The notes under the pieces: model-generated
Seen by the model: the letters and a program-made list of their open reading frames with translations, nothing else
Told to the model about the DNA's origin: nothing
The model's database searches: none
Assembly: GCF_900996245.1 (NCBI RefSeq)
Contig: NZ_CAAJGK010000011.1
Span: 186,001 to 250,000 of the forward strand
DNA length: 64,000 bases
DNA from: Paraburkholderia sp. BCC1886
GTDB taxonomy: Bacteria > Pseudomonadota > Gammaproteobacteria > Burkholderiales > Burkholderiaceae
Direction: 5' to 3'
Part shown: positions 27,093-34,986 of the stretch, in pieces
How the letters are laid out: each line of letters starts with the position of its first letter
Position numbering within the stretch: position 1 is the stretch's first letter
Translations under genes and position numbers: made by a program

Positions 27093-27481
27093 GCAGCCGC
27101 TCGCTCTTCGTAGTAGACGTCCTCGACATCTTCCACGTCGCCAGAAAGATCGATGAACCATGACTTCGGCATGTTCGACCCATCGATCTCTTTCATGCGA
27201 TGGTTCGCCTTGAACTGGCGGCTGCCGATCTCGATCATCGAAACATTGGGCACGTCCTTCTTCCACATGTTCGGGATGAGGCTGTAGGGCATGGAAATGT
27301 AAAAGCCCGTGAACTCCCCCTCGCGCATGACGCGATAGCGAAGTCGGCCCTCGTAGCGCATATTGGTCAACGGGGGCGTCTTGCGGGGGGCTTTGAGCGG
27401 CAGGTCGAGTTTGGGCGTGCGTGCTACGACCTTGAGCGGTAAACGCATACGCGTCGCGCTCCGAGCACGATTCGGAATCAT
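27089..27481 (-). CDS. Unrecognised 130-residue basic protein
   Basis: ATG 27481 follows a perfect GGAGG. The N-terminal 40 residues are Arg/Lys/Pro-rich, the middle holds a beta-like 'GRLRYRVMREGEFTGFYISMP', and the C-terminus is acidic (DVEDVEDVYYEE). Its stop overlaps the next start (GTGA). Function unknown. Confidence 0.7.
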   Translation of the reverse strand: MIPNRARSATRMRLPLKVVARTPKLDLPLKAPRKTPPLTNMRYEGRLRYRVMREGEFTGFYISMPYSLIPNMWKKDVPNVSMIEIGSRQFKANHRMKEIDGSNMPKSWFIDLSGDVEDVEDVYYEERAAA

Positions 27482-27568
27482 GGAGCCTCCTTGAGGCGAA
27501 AAGGGGATGCGGCAATATGAGAAACAACCGAGATGCGGGAAACCCGCTGGGATAAGCAGAGTGTTTTC

Positions 27569-27820
27569 TTAGGGCTGATTGATGTAAGCAAGAATGTGGC
27601 GCTTGACATCCAGCACGTCGGGCTTGGTGTTCCTTGCCTCAACGGTAAAGCGATCGAGTTCCTGGGACTCGCTATAGGGACGGACACGAACAACGACGGT
27701 TTTGGAACCACGTTGCCATTCGAAGTGCGCGCTGCAGTGGGTCGCAAAGTAGAGGGTGTGGATGGCTCCTTGACGAGATTCCCGGGAAACGTTGATGTAA
27801 TGCATGCGCATGCCGGCCAT
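27569..27820 (-). CDS. Unrecognised 83-residue protein
   Basis: ATG 27820 lies one base after the upstream stop (TGACATG), so translation is probably coupled. Methionines 3 and 5 codons later are alternative starts. The product contains 'SAHFEWQRGSKTVVVRVRPY', a short beta-rich part. No family recognised. Confidence 0.55.
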   Translation of the reverse strand: MAGMRMHYINVSRESRQGAIHTLYFATHCSAHFEWQRGSKTVVVRVRPYSESQELDRFTVEARNTKPDVLDVKRHILAYINQP

Positions 27821-27821
27821 G

Positions 27822-28286
27822 TCACACAACGCGATTGGTGAACATATGCACATTGCGCGAGCCAACGGCCTTGGGCAGCTGGTAGTTGCGCCGGATGCCC
27901 CATTGCTTGGTGCTCGACGGCATCTCCTGCATCAGCTTTTCGTAGTTGGCCAGCAACTCATCCGTGAAGAGGCCCACAGTGGCGTCCTCTCCCCGGTAGA
28001 CGATCGCTTTGGCTTCCATCCGTAGGAGCGCGAACTCGGCAAGCTGTCTGAGGCTGTGGCGATGGAGCATGAAGCTACCGATCGCGGGTTCATCCTTGAC
28101 CCGTGCGTTCCACGGCCGCGAGACGATGCCTTGTGGCGGAAGGCCGAAGTAATCGAGCAGCAAGGCACACCCTTCCGCGTTCACGTCGCAGAGGATCCGG
28201 GTGCTATAGGCGCAGGCCTCCCCAGTAAGTGCGTTGATGCCGAAGTGTTGCAGGTCCTGCCAGTTGTTGATGTGAATGGAGTCCAT
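27822..28286 (-). CDS. Unrecognised 154-residue protein
   Basis: ATG 28286 was preferred over an ATG at 28325 that lies inside the TTTATGCC tail of the upstream hairpin; neither has a clear ribosome site. The product is soluble, with a central 'SFMLHRHSLRQLAEFALLRMEAKAI' helical part (quoted in two overlapping pieces this would be one helix). No motif recognised. It is followed immediately by the coupled 83-residue gene. Confidence 0.6.
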   Translation of the reverse strand: MDSIHINNWQDLQHFGINALTGEACAYSTRILCDVNAEGCALLLDYFGLPPQGIVSRPWNARVKDEPAIGSFMLHRHSLRQLAEFALLRMEAKAIVYRGEDATVGLFTDELLANYEKLMQEMPSSTKQWGIRRNYQLPKAVGSRNVHMFTNRVV

Positions 28287-28320
28287 AGAGGCGATTGGAT
28301 GAAAAAAGGAGAAACGACAT

Positions 28321-28356
28321 GGCATAAAGCCAGAGAGGACCGAAGTCCTCTCTGGC
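28321..28356 (-). terminator. Strong hairpin with TTTATGCC tail
   Basis: A perfect 12-bp stem (GCCAGAGAGGAC / GTCCTCTCTGGC) closes TTCG on the minus strand and is followed by TTTATGCCATG. It separates the 120-residue gene from the next. Confidence 0.85.
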
Positions 28357-28387
28357 GCTTGAAAAGAAGGGATGTGGGGACTGCGGA

Positions 28388-28750
28388 TTACGCTGCGACA
28401 GGACTGCCGGAGAACGTGTAGCTATACGTCTGGACCGTGGAGACATCAGCAACGTAGATGTCGTCGTTCACATTCAGACTCACCGTCACCGCCGCGTCCC
28501 AGTGATTCATGTAGGTAGCCCCGCCCCGATAAAGACTCACCTGCAGCACCCAGGCACCGGCGAGCGTCTGATAGGCCCAGACGGCGAAGTGCACGGTGTC
28601 CGAGGGGTAGGCAGCCTGCACGGTCGTGAGGGCTGCCTGGATCGCTGCATTGAGTGTCGCAGCGTCCGCACTGTTCGCAGTAAGCTGCGGGGTGACTGCA
28701 TCCTCCACCTGCGAGAGGTTGCTGAAATTCTGTCTCGTCGATAAATCCAT
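28388..28750 (-). CDS. Ala/Thr/Val-rich 120-residue protein, possibly structural
   Basis: ATG 28750 has AAGGA at 6 nt. The product is rich in Ala, Thr, Val and Tyr, with a helical N-terminal half and a beta-rich C-terminal half. It shares this style, and the position before a TTTATGCC terminator, with the 132-residue protein at 39318. No family recognised. Confidence 0.65.
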   Translation of the reverse strand: MDLSTRQNFSNLSQVEDAVTPQLTANSADAATLNAAIQAALTTVQAAYPSDTVHFAVWAYQTLAGAWVLQVSLYRGGATYMNHWDAAVTVSLNVNDDIYVADVSTVQTYSYTFSGSPVAA

Positions 28751-28767
28751 AACTTGTCCTTGTCGCG

Positions 28768-29346
28768 TTAGGGCGATCCGAGTGCTGCGCGCACGATGTC
28801 GATGGGGTTGCGATAGGCGGCCCGGATGCGTATGCCGTTCTTGTCTGCGTGGAGATCCACCGCAAACCGTTTGCTTCTGAGGGCCTGGAGTTCTTTCGCA
28901 GCGTCAAGCAGCTTATTGAGCGCTGCTTCTTCGGCGGCGTTCGTGCGCCAGTTGCATTCCCGTGCCTTCTGAGCCACAGGTGTTTCGTCTGGCAACGACA
29001 GCGTGATGGCGCCGTCGGCCGACTCGTTCAGTTGCATGGACAACTCACTGACCACCCGGCCGGTGTGGTGATGTGTGCCCGGTAAGACGATTTGGATTTT
29101 CACCAGCGCGTGCCCCGTCTTTGGATCCACGGCGCAACCGAAGGTGTAGCGCGGCGAGAACGCTTTGCCGCCGTTCAGCACAAGCGAGCGTTCGTAAAGC
29201 TTGTCGAGCCGCCTCACGACTTCGTTGACCGTATCCTTGGCCATGTAATCCGCCAATTCACCCCGCAGGAACCAGCTACCTGTCACGGACAGGGCCAGCA
29301 GCTTGCCTAACGCACGTCGGTCTACAACCAAACTGCTGTTTGCCAT
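28768..29346 (-). CDS. Unrecognised 192-residue protein
   Basis: ATG 29346 has GGAG at 7 nt. The product has a beta-rich middle ('HALVKIQIVLPGTHHHTGRV') and a helical C-terminus ending in 'IDIVRAALGSP'. No membrane segment or known motif. It lies 17 bp upstream of the 120-residue gene. Confidence 0.7.
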   Translation of the reverse strand: MANSSLVVDRRALGKLLALSVTGSWFLRGELADYMAKDTVNEVVRRLDKLYERSLVLNGGKAFSPRYTFGCAVDPKTGHALVKIQIVLPGTHHHTGRVVSELSMQLNESADGAITLSLPDETPVAQKARECNWRTNAAEEAALNKLLDAAKELQALRSKRFAVDLHADKNGIRIRAAYRNPIDIVRAALGSP

Positions 29347-29401
29347 GATCAGTCTCCTGTCATCGGGTCAATTAGGTTAACGAAAAGAAAGGCCTTCAGG
29401 A

Positions 29402-29432
29402 CCGCCCCTCATACGAAGAGGGGCGGGAAGAA
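29402..29432 (-). terminator. Hairpin after the 149-residue gene
   Basis: CCGCCCCTC / GAGGGGCGG with a TTCGTAT loop, followed on the minus strand by TCCTGAAGGCCTTTCTTTTC. No TTATGCC tail. Confidence 0.6.
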
Positions 29433-29480
29433 ATTACTGAAGTTCGGGAGTTTTATTTCTGATGGTGGACGTGACGACGC

Positions 29481-29930
29481 CTACCGGAACAGCCTGTTTC
29501 TGCGGTCAGAGACGTAATGCAGCTCTGTGTGAAAGAGCAGCGAGTTCTCGACGATAAATACTGATTCTTGTTGATCAGGCTTCTCGAGCATGGCGCTCGC
29601 AGTGAGGACATCGTGGTTGGGGTCGACCGCGATGATCTGACTACGAAAGCGGATATTGATGGTGCACGAGCGCCCGTTAGGCAGATTCGGAATACGCTCC
29701 AGTCCCGTGAAACTCACGGTAAAGAGTGGGGTGTGCGTATCGATGACCCGGAGTTCTTGTGGATCCCGGATCTGGCTGCGAATCGCCTGTTCAAATTCAC
29801 CTGCTTTCTCGTAGCTGCCCCGAAATGCAGGGACCACGAGGTTGCCGATTCCCTTGAGGGAGAAGGTTGTCAGCGCTTGCGCGGTCTCGATCCACGTACC
29901 AGGAGGCTGGATGGGGTTCAAGTCGCGCAT
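29481..29930 (-). CDS. Unrecognised 149-residue protein
   Basis: ATG 29930 has AAGGA at 7 nt. The product is soluble with alternating beta-like segments ('PLFTVSFTGLERI', 'CTINIRFRSQIIAVD') and ends in an Arg/Asn-rich tail. No motif recognised. Confidence 0.7.
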   Translation of the reverse strand: MRDLNPIQPPGTWIETAQALTTFSLKGIGNLVVPAFRGSYEKAGEFEQAIRSQIRDPQELRVIDTHTPLFTVSFTGLERIPNLPNGRSCTINIRFRSQIIAVDPNHDVLTASAMLEKPDQQESVFIVENSLLFHTELHYVSDRRNRLFR

Positions 29931-30045
29931 GGGGTGTTCCTTTCAGTTCGTGTTGTGTTTGTGATGGGTGTGCGTGCTGCGGTCCTACGTCGACGGCCTC
30001 GGAGCCGTCGTCCAGCGTGTCCTGCATTCAATCCTCCGAACGGAC

Positions 30046-30080
30046 ATAAAAAAAGAGGAGCCAAAAGGCTCCTCAAAGTC
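30046..30080 (-). terminator. Terminator of the XRE-type regulator gene
   Basis: GAGGAGCC / GGCTCCTC with a TTTT loop, followed on the minus strand by seven T residues. It lies about 85 bp after the stop. The remaining 115 bp to the next gene hold no gene I can support. Confidence 0.75.
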
Positions 30081-30164
30081 GGGGTCAAACTAAAGCAAGT
30101 TGGACGTTTTGACGGTCCATACTAAGGACTGAGCGCATTAAAATTGCCCAGGTCCACAGTGCGT

Positions 30165-30749
30165 TCAGCGCCAGCGCGGCACCATCGGGGACACATAGCC
30201 GCCTGCGGGGAACACGCCAGCACCAGCGAGTGCGCCCGCGTATCCAGGCATCGACATCGCATGGACTGTGCTTTCGTCGAGCGCTGCGCCGCTATCGAGC
30301 CACTCACGGAACTTTTCATCGATGCAATATCGAACGACGGTCGGACACTGACTCGCTGAGATCGGCAGATAGATGCCCGGACGGTTGCGCAGGCTCATAT
30401 AGCCCTTGCTCTCGAAGAAAGCATCGGCGAACCGGAGCAGATCATCTGCGCCTTCTGCGATCACGTCGCTGGAGAATTCGAAATGCTCGCGCAACAAAGG
30501 AGAGATGCCATCACCGCAACGCAAGAACTCCGAGGGCTGCACATTGAAGACGCGCGCAACATCCACGAACTGGTCCAAGGTGATCTCGCTCGCGCCTGAC
30601 TCGAGCTTGCTCCACCACGAGGGTGACCTATCGAGTTGCTCAGCGAGAAAGGCCTGCGTGAGACCGCGCTCCAGTCGCACCTCTTTTATCAGGACACGAT
30701 AGACGGAGGAGACGTTCGTTTGCAGCTTGGCCTTTGCTTCATTGCTCAT
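30165..30749 (-). CDS. XRE-family transcriptional regulator with C-terminal sensor-like domain
   Basis: ATG 30749 has AAGGAA at 7 nt. Residues about 18-70 form a helix-turn-helix of the Cro/C1/XRE type ('RGLTQAFLAEQLDRSPSWWSK'). The 120-residue C-terminal part is soluble, with no LexA-like Ser/Lys protease motif. A monocistronic unit with its own terminator is suggested. It could control phage or host genes; operator unknown. Confidence 0.8.
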   Translation of the reverse strand: MSNEAKAKLQTNVSSVYRVLIKEVRLERGLTQAFLAEQLDRSPSWWSKLESGASEITLDQFVDVARVFNVQPSEFLRCGDGISPLLREHFEFSSDVIAEGADDLLRFADAFFESKGYMSLRNRPGIYLPISASQCPTVVRYCIDEKFREWLDSGAALDESTVHAMSMPGYAGALAGAGVFPAGGYVSPMVPRWR

Positions 30750-30865
30750 GGTGTTTTCCTTGTGACTTCGTTGGTGTAGTAAAGACTCGACACACATCTT
30801 CAGGAGAGTGATGTGTGCCTGAGATTGGTTTGGATCAGGTATCGCGTGAATCGGGACGAAAAAAA

Positions 30866-30900
30866 GCCGACCTCTTTCGAGACCGGCTTTCTACTTCTTC
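30866..30900 (-). terminator. Terminator of the HigBA operon
   Basis: On the minus strand AAGCCGGTCTC GAAA GAGGTCGGCTT (one mismatch) is followed by TTTTT, 22 bp after the antitoxin stop. Confidence 0.8.
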
Positions 30901-30921
30901 AACTATCTTCCCGTTACAGCT

Positions 30922-31245
30922 TTACAGAATGGCTTCGAGGCCCTTGCGGTCCAGCAGGTTCAGCAGCTTCGCCGCCGTACCCGTCGGTTTCTTATCGCCG
31001 CCTTCCCACGCCCGAACGCTCGACGCGCTTGCGTTGATTGCATCGGCGAGCACCGCTTGGCTCACATTCAGCTTTTTGCGAAGTGCCTTCACCGCGGCCG
31101 CGTCGTATTCCGGCACCGGCACGAGACACAGCTCATCGTACTCAGCCATCCGGCGCTTACTGATCACGCCACTCTTGTGCAGGTCACTCGCCAACTCATG
31201 CATTTCTGCCGCCATGCGACTGCGCGGCTTGGCCTTAACAGTCAT
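30922..31245 (-). CDS. higA: HigA/NadS-like antitoxin
   Basis: ATG 31245 has GGAG at 7 nt and overlaps the toxin gene by 11 bp. The 107-residue protein has a C-terminal XRE helix-turn-helix ('LRKKLNVSQAVLADAINASA' then SVRAWEGGDKKPTG), the hallmark of HigA/NadS antitoxins, and an N-terminal toxin-binding part. It should bind and neutralise the toxin and repress the operon through the TATAC-N9-GTATA operator. Toxin-first order is typical for higBA. Confidence 0.85.
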   Translation of the reverse strand: MTVKAKPRSRMAAEMHELASDLHKSGVISKRRMAEYDELCLVPVPEYDAAAVKALRKKLNVSQAVLADAINASASSVRAWEGGDKKPTGTAAKLLNLLDRKGLEAIL

Positions 31246-31612
31246 TGCAAATCTCCTTGAAAGTTCCGTTTTCAATCTCGAGCTCAAGCGCTCTGGTCGT
31301 CATGGTCAGCACATCCCGGGCTGCTTTCTGAATGATCTTCAGGTCGGCCGAACTGATATTGTCCCGTTCGTTCTTCTCAAACCCAAACATGAAGAACCAC
31401 CGGGAGCCCCGGTTGGTGGCCAGCAAGGTGCGGGCGCTCCCACTCTTGCCACGCCCGGGTAATGCGACCCTTTTTTTCACGACGTTGCCGCCTAGGTCGG
31501 CGTCAATCAGCCCGGCGATCATTTCGTCGACTGCCAGACACAGCGCTTCGTCGGTCAGCTCGGTCTTGCGCATCCAGCGCCCAAACGTTCGTGTTTTGAA
31601 TACCCGTTTCAT
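31235..31612 (-). CDS. higB: HigB/RelE-like toxin
   Basis: The 125-residue product has the signature 'LPGRGKSGSARTLLATNRGS' followed by WFFMFGFEKNERDNI of the RelE-like HigB family (PF06296 type), predicted to act as a ribosome-dependent mRNA nuclease. ATG 31612 has no Shine-Dalgarno and lies only about 7 nt downstream of a -10 box, so the message may be leaderless. It would be made from its own host-type promoter independently of phage promoters. Confidence 0.85.
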   Translation of the reverse strand: MKRVFKTRTFGRWMRKTELTDEALCLAVDEMIAGLIDADLGGNVVKKRVALPGRGKSGSARTLLATNRGSRWFFMFGFEKNERDNISSADLKIIQKAARDVLTMTTRALELEIENGTFKEICNDC

Positions 31613-31619
31613 CGTCTAA

Positions 31620-31641
31620 ACTATACCACTAAGAAGTATAT
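31620..31641 (-). promoter_or_regulatory. HigBA promoter (-10 TATAGT) with TATAC-N9-GTATA operator
   Basis: On the minus strand TATAGT (31620-31625) is a good sigma70 -10 box just upstream of the toxin start. It overlaps the inverted repeat TATAC (31636-31640) and GTATA (31622-31626), spaced by 9, the expected site for autorepression. The -35 region (TGCAAA) is poor. Confidence 0.6.
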
Positions 31642-31704
31642 TTTGCATTGAGGGGGTCCGGGATGATGTTAGAGGAATCGGTGCGGTTTTTTCTAGACGA
31701 CATA

Positions 31705-31738
31705 GGGGCCCGGGGAGGAACCCCGGGCCTTATGCCGC
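31705..31738. terminator. Bidirectional hairpin with TTATGCC / CCTATGTC flanks
   Basis: GGCCCGGGG and CCCCGGGCC flank AGGAA. TTATGCCG follows on the plus strand; on the minus strand CCCTATGTCG follows. It lies just after the stop of the 499-residue gene and upstream of the HigBA promoter, so it probably insulates the toxin-antitoxin unit. Confidence 0.75.
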
Positions 31739-31742
31739 TTGC

Positions 31743-33242
31743 TTACTTGTTGAACATGTTGCCAACATCGCGACTGAAAGCGCGCAGCGCTCCGACCAGA
31801 TCGTTCAGCTCTTCGCGGGTGAACTGGGTGCCCTTGATGGTGTAGCTAGCCTCGACCAGCGTCGCCGTCTTGGGTGCGTTCTCGCGGAATCCTGCATCCA
31901 CAAGTTCGCGATACAGTTGCTTGAGTTCCTCGAAACCGTAGGCGACGCCCCGGATTTCGATCTTTGCCACAAAGAGGGGCACGGGGGCGACTTCGGTCGG
32001 CACGACCTTCAGGAGCGTGCCGGTTGTTGCGGTGGGAGCGGACATGGTGGTTTCTTCTTCCTTGTGTTGGACTTGGTTGAGGGGGAGGTCAGCTTGGGGC
32101 TGCGATTCCTGCCGTGGTTCGTGGACAGTCGCCGGAGCAGCGGCGCTCGCTTTCGATCGCGGCTGCAAATCGTCGGGCATTTCGAGACGCTTCAAACGGT
32201 AGGTGTAGACAGGCTGGTTCCGCTCGTTCACTTCGGTGCGACGCGTTGTGTAGCCTGCCTGGTAGAAGCGCGTCATCGTGCCGGAGATCGATCCGGGCTT
32301 GAACCCGAAATCGGCCAGTAGGATCGTCACTTCGCCCGCGGTGTATTCCTCACCATCCGCCATTAACTTCCAGATCGCGACCATCACGTGATCAGTGCTG
32401 GCGATGGGGTCGTACTTCGGCTTGGCCGGCTCCTGCGTTAAACCCAGGCGGTCCAGCTCCGACTTGATGGCAGTATCCAGATCGTCGAGCATACGACCGC
32501 CGGCATCGGTCGTCGGGTCGCTGTGGGCATAGTCGAAGCACGCGCTCGGCTCCTCGTTTGCGGTCGTGACCGCCGGCATCGGGATATGCGCCTTCAGCTT
32601 GTAGAGCATGTTCCTGCCGCCGTTGCGCCGATCGAAGAAGCGATTGCTGTGAATGCGCCCATCGAGATGACGAGCGGCCTGCTGGTGATCGAAACCGAAC
32701 TCCCGTAACAGTGCGTCCATCTCCTTCGAGGTGCGTTCCTTCCCGTCGCTCATGATCTTCCAGAGCGCGACTGCAACGCCCTCCTCAAGGCGGATCTGCC
32801 CTTTGGGATCGGGTATGTGCGCGGCCGCGATCTTGAAAGCCTTCGGGTCGGTTTTCTTCCTTGGTTTGATTTTTAGATCGTCGAGGGTGCGACCGCGACG
32901 CATGTGGTAGCAGGGGTTGCCAGCAACCACAGACGTTTCAAACCAACCCTGCGCGTGGAGCACGAGCATGGCGGGTTTGATGGATTCGGCCGAGTCGGCA
33001 AAACCACGGTTCATCAACTGCTCGCACACTTCGTCTGTGGTGTAGCTCCGGCTATCCATCATCAGCTTGATAATGGCGACTTCAACCGCGTCTTCATCTG
33101 TGATGGTGGATGCCAGATCGTCTGGAACCGTCGTTGGCAGAAGCGCTTTCTTCATTCCGAACTTACCCCTATTACTCTTAGCTCTGTAGAGATTGCGCAG
33201 GTCGCGCAGGTGATCGCCACGTGTCCCTTGGTCATTCAGCAT
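31743..33242 (-). CDS. 499-residue protein with repeated winged-helix-like modules
   Basis: ATG 33242 has GAGG at 7 nt and follows a promoter-like motif by 57 bp. Three segments of about 60-70 residues look like diverged repeats: 'VEVAIIKLMMDSRSYTTDEV', 'VAVALWKIMSDGKERTSKEM' and 'VMVAIWKLMADGEEYTAGEV', each followed by a [LF]-rich helix and an aromatic/Arg wing-like strand ending in 'Y.(L/M)(K/R)'. This is typical of tandem winged-helix DNA-binding domains. The C-terminal 110 residues are separate. A DNA-binding or transcription role is likely by inference. Confidence 0.75.
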   Translation of the reverse strand: MLNDQGTRGDHLRDLRNLYRAKSNRGKFGMKKALLPTTVPDDLASTITDEDAVEVAIIKLMMDSRSYTTDEVCEQLMNRGFADSAESIKPAMLVLHAQGWFETSVVAGNPCYHMRRGRTLDDLKIKPRKKTDPKAFKIAAAHIPDPKGQIRLEEGVAVALWKIMSDGKERTSKEMDALLREFGFDHQQAARHLDGRIHSNRFFDRRNGGRNMLYKLKAHIPMPAVTTANEEPSACFDYAHSDPTTDAGGRMLDDLDTAIKSELDRLGLTQEPAKPKYDPIASTDHVMVAIWKLMADGEEYTAGEVTILLADFGFKPGSISGTMTRFYQAGYTTRRTEVNERNQPVYTYRLKRLEMPDDLQPRSKASAAAPATVHEPRQESQPQADLPLNQVQHKEEETTMSAPTATTGTLLKVVPTEVAPVPLFVAKIEIRGVAYGFEELKQLYRELVDAGFRENAPKTATLVEASYTIKGTQFTREELNDLVGALRAFSRDVGNMFNK

Positions 33243-33298
33243 TGCTAAGCCTCGTTTATTGGTTATAGATAGAGTCATCCTGGATGGATGCTCACCCA

Positions 33299-33318
33299 CG
33301 TTATATAGGTCCCAAATC
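33299..33318 (-). promoter_or_regulatory. Putative phage promoter (GGGACCTATATAACG)
   Basis: Minus strand GATTTGGGACCTATATAACG, 57 bp upstream of the 499-residue gene and just after the TTATGCC terminator at 33339. It is one of six close copies in the window. Confidence 0.65.
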
Positions 33319-33338
33319 TTTTTCGATTGCAAATACGC

Positions 33339-33366
33339 GGCATAAGGGGAGGGCCGAAGCCCTCCC
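33339..33366 (-). terminator. Hairpin with TTATGCC tail
   Basis: Minus strand GGGAGGGC TTCG GCCCTCCC followed by CTTATGCCGCG, directly after the stop of the 163-residue gene. Confidence 0.8.
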
Positions 33367-33371
33367 TAATG

Positions 33372-33863
33372 TCACCAGTCGAGATACGAGGGGCGTTGCT
33401 TTTCGTCGTCGTCGAAGTTGAACGACAGGCGCTTGGTCGCAAGCCACAGGTGCAGGTCAATCTGCTCTTGCATGCGGATGCCGGCCGAGATGGTGGATTG
33501 CGTCTTCCATTCGGTCAGGAGCTTGTTGTGGGCGTTGTCGTTCTTCACCCACTCGTCCTGCTCGAGGTTCGTGATCGTGTACAGATAGATCTCGAGCGTT
33601 TCCATGTCGCTGCGCGCAGGAATGCGGTTCTCCGGCACGCTCAGCTCGATCACGTTGCCATGCGCCTTGTAGCGCGTGATACCGCGAACCTTTTCCATCA
33701 TGGAAGCGAAGGCCTGACCGATGGCTTCCTGCTTGTCGGTCGTCGCATAGAGCCACTCATTGGACTCGGTCTTGTCCCATCGGACGATCACACCGGAGCG
33801 CTTGAAGCCCGGCATGAGTTCTTTCTGGTTGTAGCCAGAGCCGTGGTAGAGGATCGGTCTCAT
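33372..33863 (-). CDS. 163-residue protein, possible ADP-ribosyltransferase fold
   Basis: ATG 33863 overlaps the upstream stop as ATGA. The N-terminus MRPILYHGSGYNQKEL and 'NEWLYATTDKQEAIGQAF' resemble the H-containing strand and loop of ART-like domains (LYHGS ... YAT ... A). This is only motif-level resemblance, and the third catalytic Glu is not assignable. It is translated with the DUF6817 and 2OG-oxygenase genes. Function uncertain. Confidence 0.6.
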   Translation of the reverse strand: MRPILYHGSGYNQKELMPGFKRSGVIVRWDKTESNEWLYATTDKQEAIGQAFASMMEKVRGITRYKAHGNVIELSVPENRIPARSDMETLEIYLYTITNLEQDEWVKNDNAHNKLLTEWKTQSTISAGIRMQEQIDLHLWLATKRLSFNFDDDEKQRPSYLDW

Positions 33864-34384
33864 GCGGCACTCGTGCGCTGGGCGAGGTAGTTCTCGATCG
33901 TAGCCCGTGCGGCCTGCGTGAGGGCACTGCCATGTGGCGGGTGAACAAGCCGGCTCAGCATGGTCAGACCCAGGCCCTGTTCGAGCAGATTCGCAGCTTC
34001 GATGGCCACGAGATCGGTCCGGTCTAACTCCGTGATAACGAGCGTCTCGTTCGTATGGCGATGAACCATCGTGAGCGATCCCTGCGCATCCAGAATCGCC
34101 TGCGGCCGCTTGGTCACGCAGAACAGGTAGGCCAACCATTCGGCGCGCTCGCCGATCAACTGCTGGACCACTTCGCGCTCGCCGAGCCGTACGCCGTCAA
34201 ACTTGAACGCGTTCGTGCCGTAGATCGAATGGAAGAGACCCGCCAGCTGCACCTGCTCCGGATAGCCCCATTCAGCCAGCAACTTCTCGGTGCCCAGCAG
34301 ATGCATGATGAACGCGCGACCGGTGTGACGCGTCATGCCGGTGCCGCGCTCACGCAGGAAAGAGAGGATGAGTTCGCGGTTCAT
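33860..34384 (-). CDS. DUF6817-like HD-type protein
   Basis: ATG 34384 overlaps the upstream stop (ATGA) and has AAAGGA at 9 nt. The 174-residue protein contains 'MHLLGTEKLLAEWGYPEQVQ' and 'LAGLFHSIYGTNAFKF', the pattern of DUF6817 proteins that resemble HD phosphohydrolases (H...H at spaced positions). The metal-binding set is not complete enough to assign an activity. It sits between the ART-like protein and a 2OG oxygenase. Confidence 0.65.
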   Translation of the reverse strand: MNRELILSFLRERGTGMTRHTGRAFIMHLLGTEKLLAEWGYPEQVQLAGLFHSIYGTNAFKFDGVRLGEREVVQQLIGERAEWLAYLFCVTKRPQAILDAQGSLTMVHRHTNETLVITELDRTDLVAIEAANLLEQGLGLTMLSRLVHPPHGSALTQAARATIENYLAQRTSAA

Positions 34385-34986
34385 GCTGCCATTCCTTTCG
34401 GAACGACCAACCGAGGCGCCACCTGCGATTTGAAAACGACACACTGACGCAACTCCGGACACTCGCGTGTCGGCGCGTTCGCTTTGTGCGGGATGTGTCC
34501 CGGGAAGCTCACGGCGCGGAACGGCATCGCCGGGACCGCCTTCAGGATGTCGCGCTCGCCAAAGTCGAAGAACAGCGTCTCGCCGCCCCAGGAACCCTTC
34601 CACTGGTCGGCCGCGTAGATGATCGTCGAGTAGTAGTTTTCCGTGTCCTTGTTGTCGACGTGCACGTAACCTTCGATGCCGTACGTGTGGGCATTGGCAT
34701 AAACGCGCAGCGGCTCATGCCCCTGCAGAATGGTCTTGGACAGCAGGTCCCACAGTCGCGCGATAGGGACGGCGTTACGGTTGTTGGCCAGCTCGTCCGC
34801 ACAACCGGTCCGGTTGTTGTGGTCGCCACCAGCGAAGTGCGCATGCCAGAACTGGAACCGGTCGTTCTTCGAGTTCGACTTCCAGCCGTACCGCCAGATG
34901 TTGCGCTTGAGCAAGGCAAGGATGGATGCCTTGAGTTCTTCGGGCACGAAGTTATCGTGCACAGCTATGCGTTCGGCCAGCGACAT
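34381..34986 (-). CDS. 2-oxoglutarate/Fe(II)-dependent oxygenase
   Basis: The 201-residue protein has the prolyl-4-hydroxylase-like facial triad: H109-V-D111 in 'GYVHVDN', a distal His (H164 or H167 in FPGHIPHKAN) and a downstream Arg (174 or 180) for 2OG. The start ATG 34986 fits a cytoplasmic enzyme; a longer frame would add a hydrophobic N-terminus but lacks a ribosome site. The substrate is unknown (protein, nucleic acid or small molecule). It is the first gene of a coupled three-gene operon. Confidence 0.8.
   Translation of the reverse strand: MSLAERIAVHDNFVPEELKASILALLKRNIWRYGWKSNSKNDRFQFWHAHFAGGDHNNRTGCADELANNRNAVPIARLWDLLSKTILQGHEPLRVYANAHTYGIEGYVHVDNKDTENYYSTIIYAADQWKGSWGGETLFFDFGERDILKAVPAMPFRAVSFPGHIPHKANAPTRECPELRQCVVFKSQVAPRLVVPKGMAA

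Noticed and set aside
27478..27903. 141-codon minus-strand frame overlapping the 83-residue gene
   Set aside because: Alternative frame without ribosome site; the coupled TGACATG start of the other frame is better supported.
29797..30027. Minus-strand frame starting MQDTLDDGSEAV with a strong GGAGG
   Set aside because: It overlaps the 149-residue gene by 134 bp in another frame and becomes shadow-like after about 30 codons. The ribosome site is good, so a short or frameshifted gene cannot be excluded.
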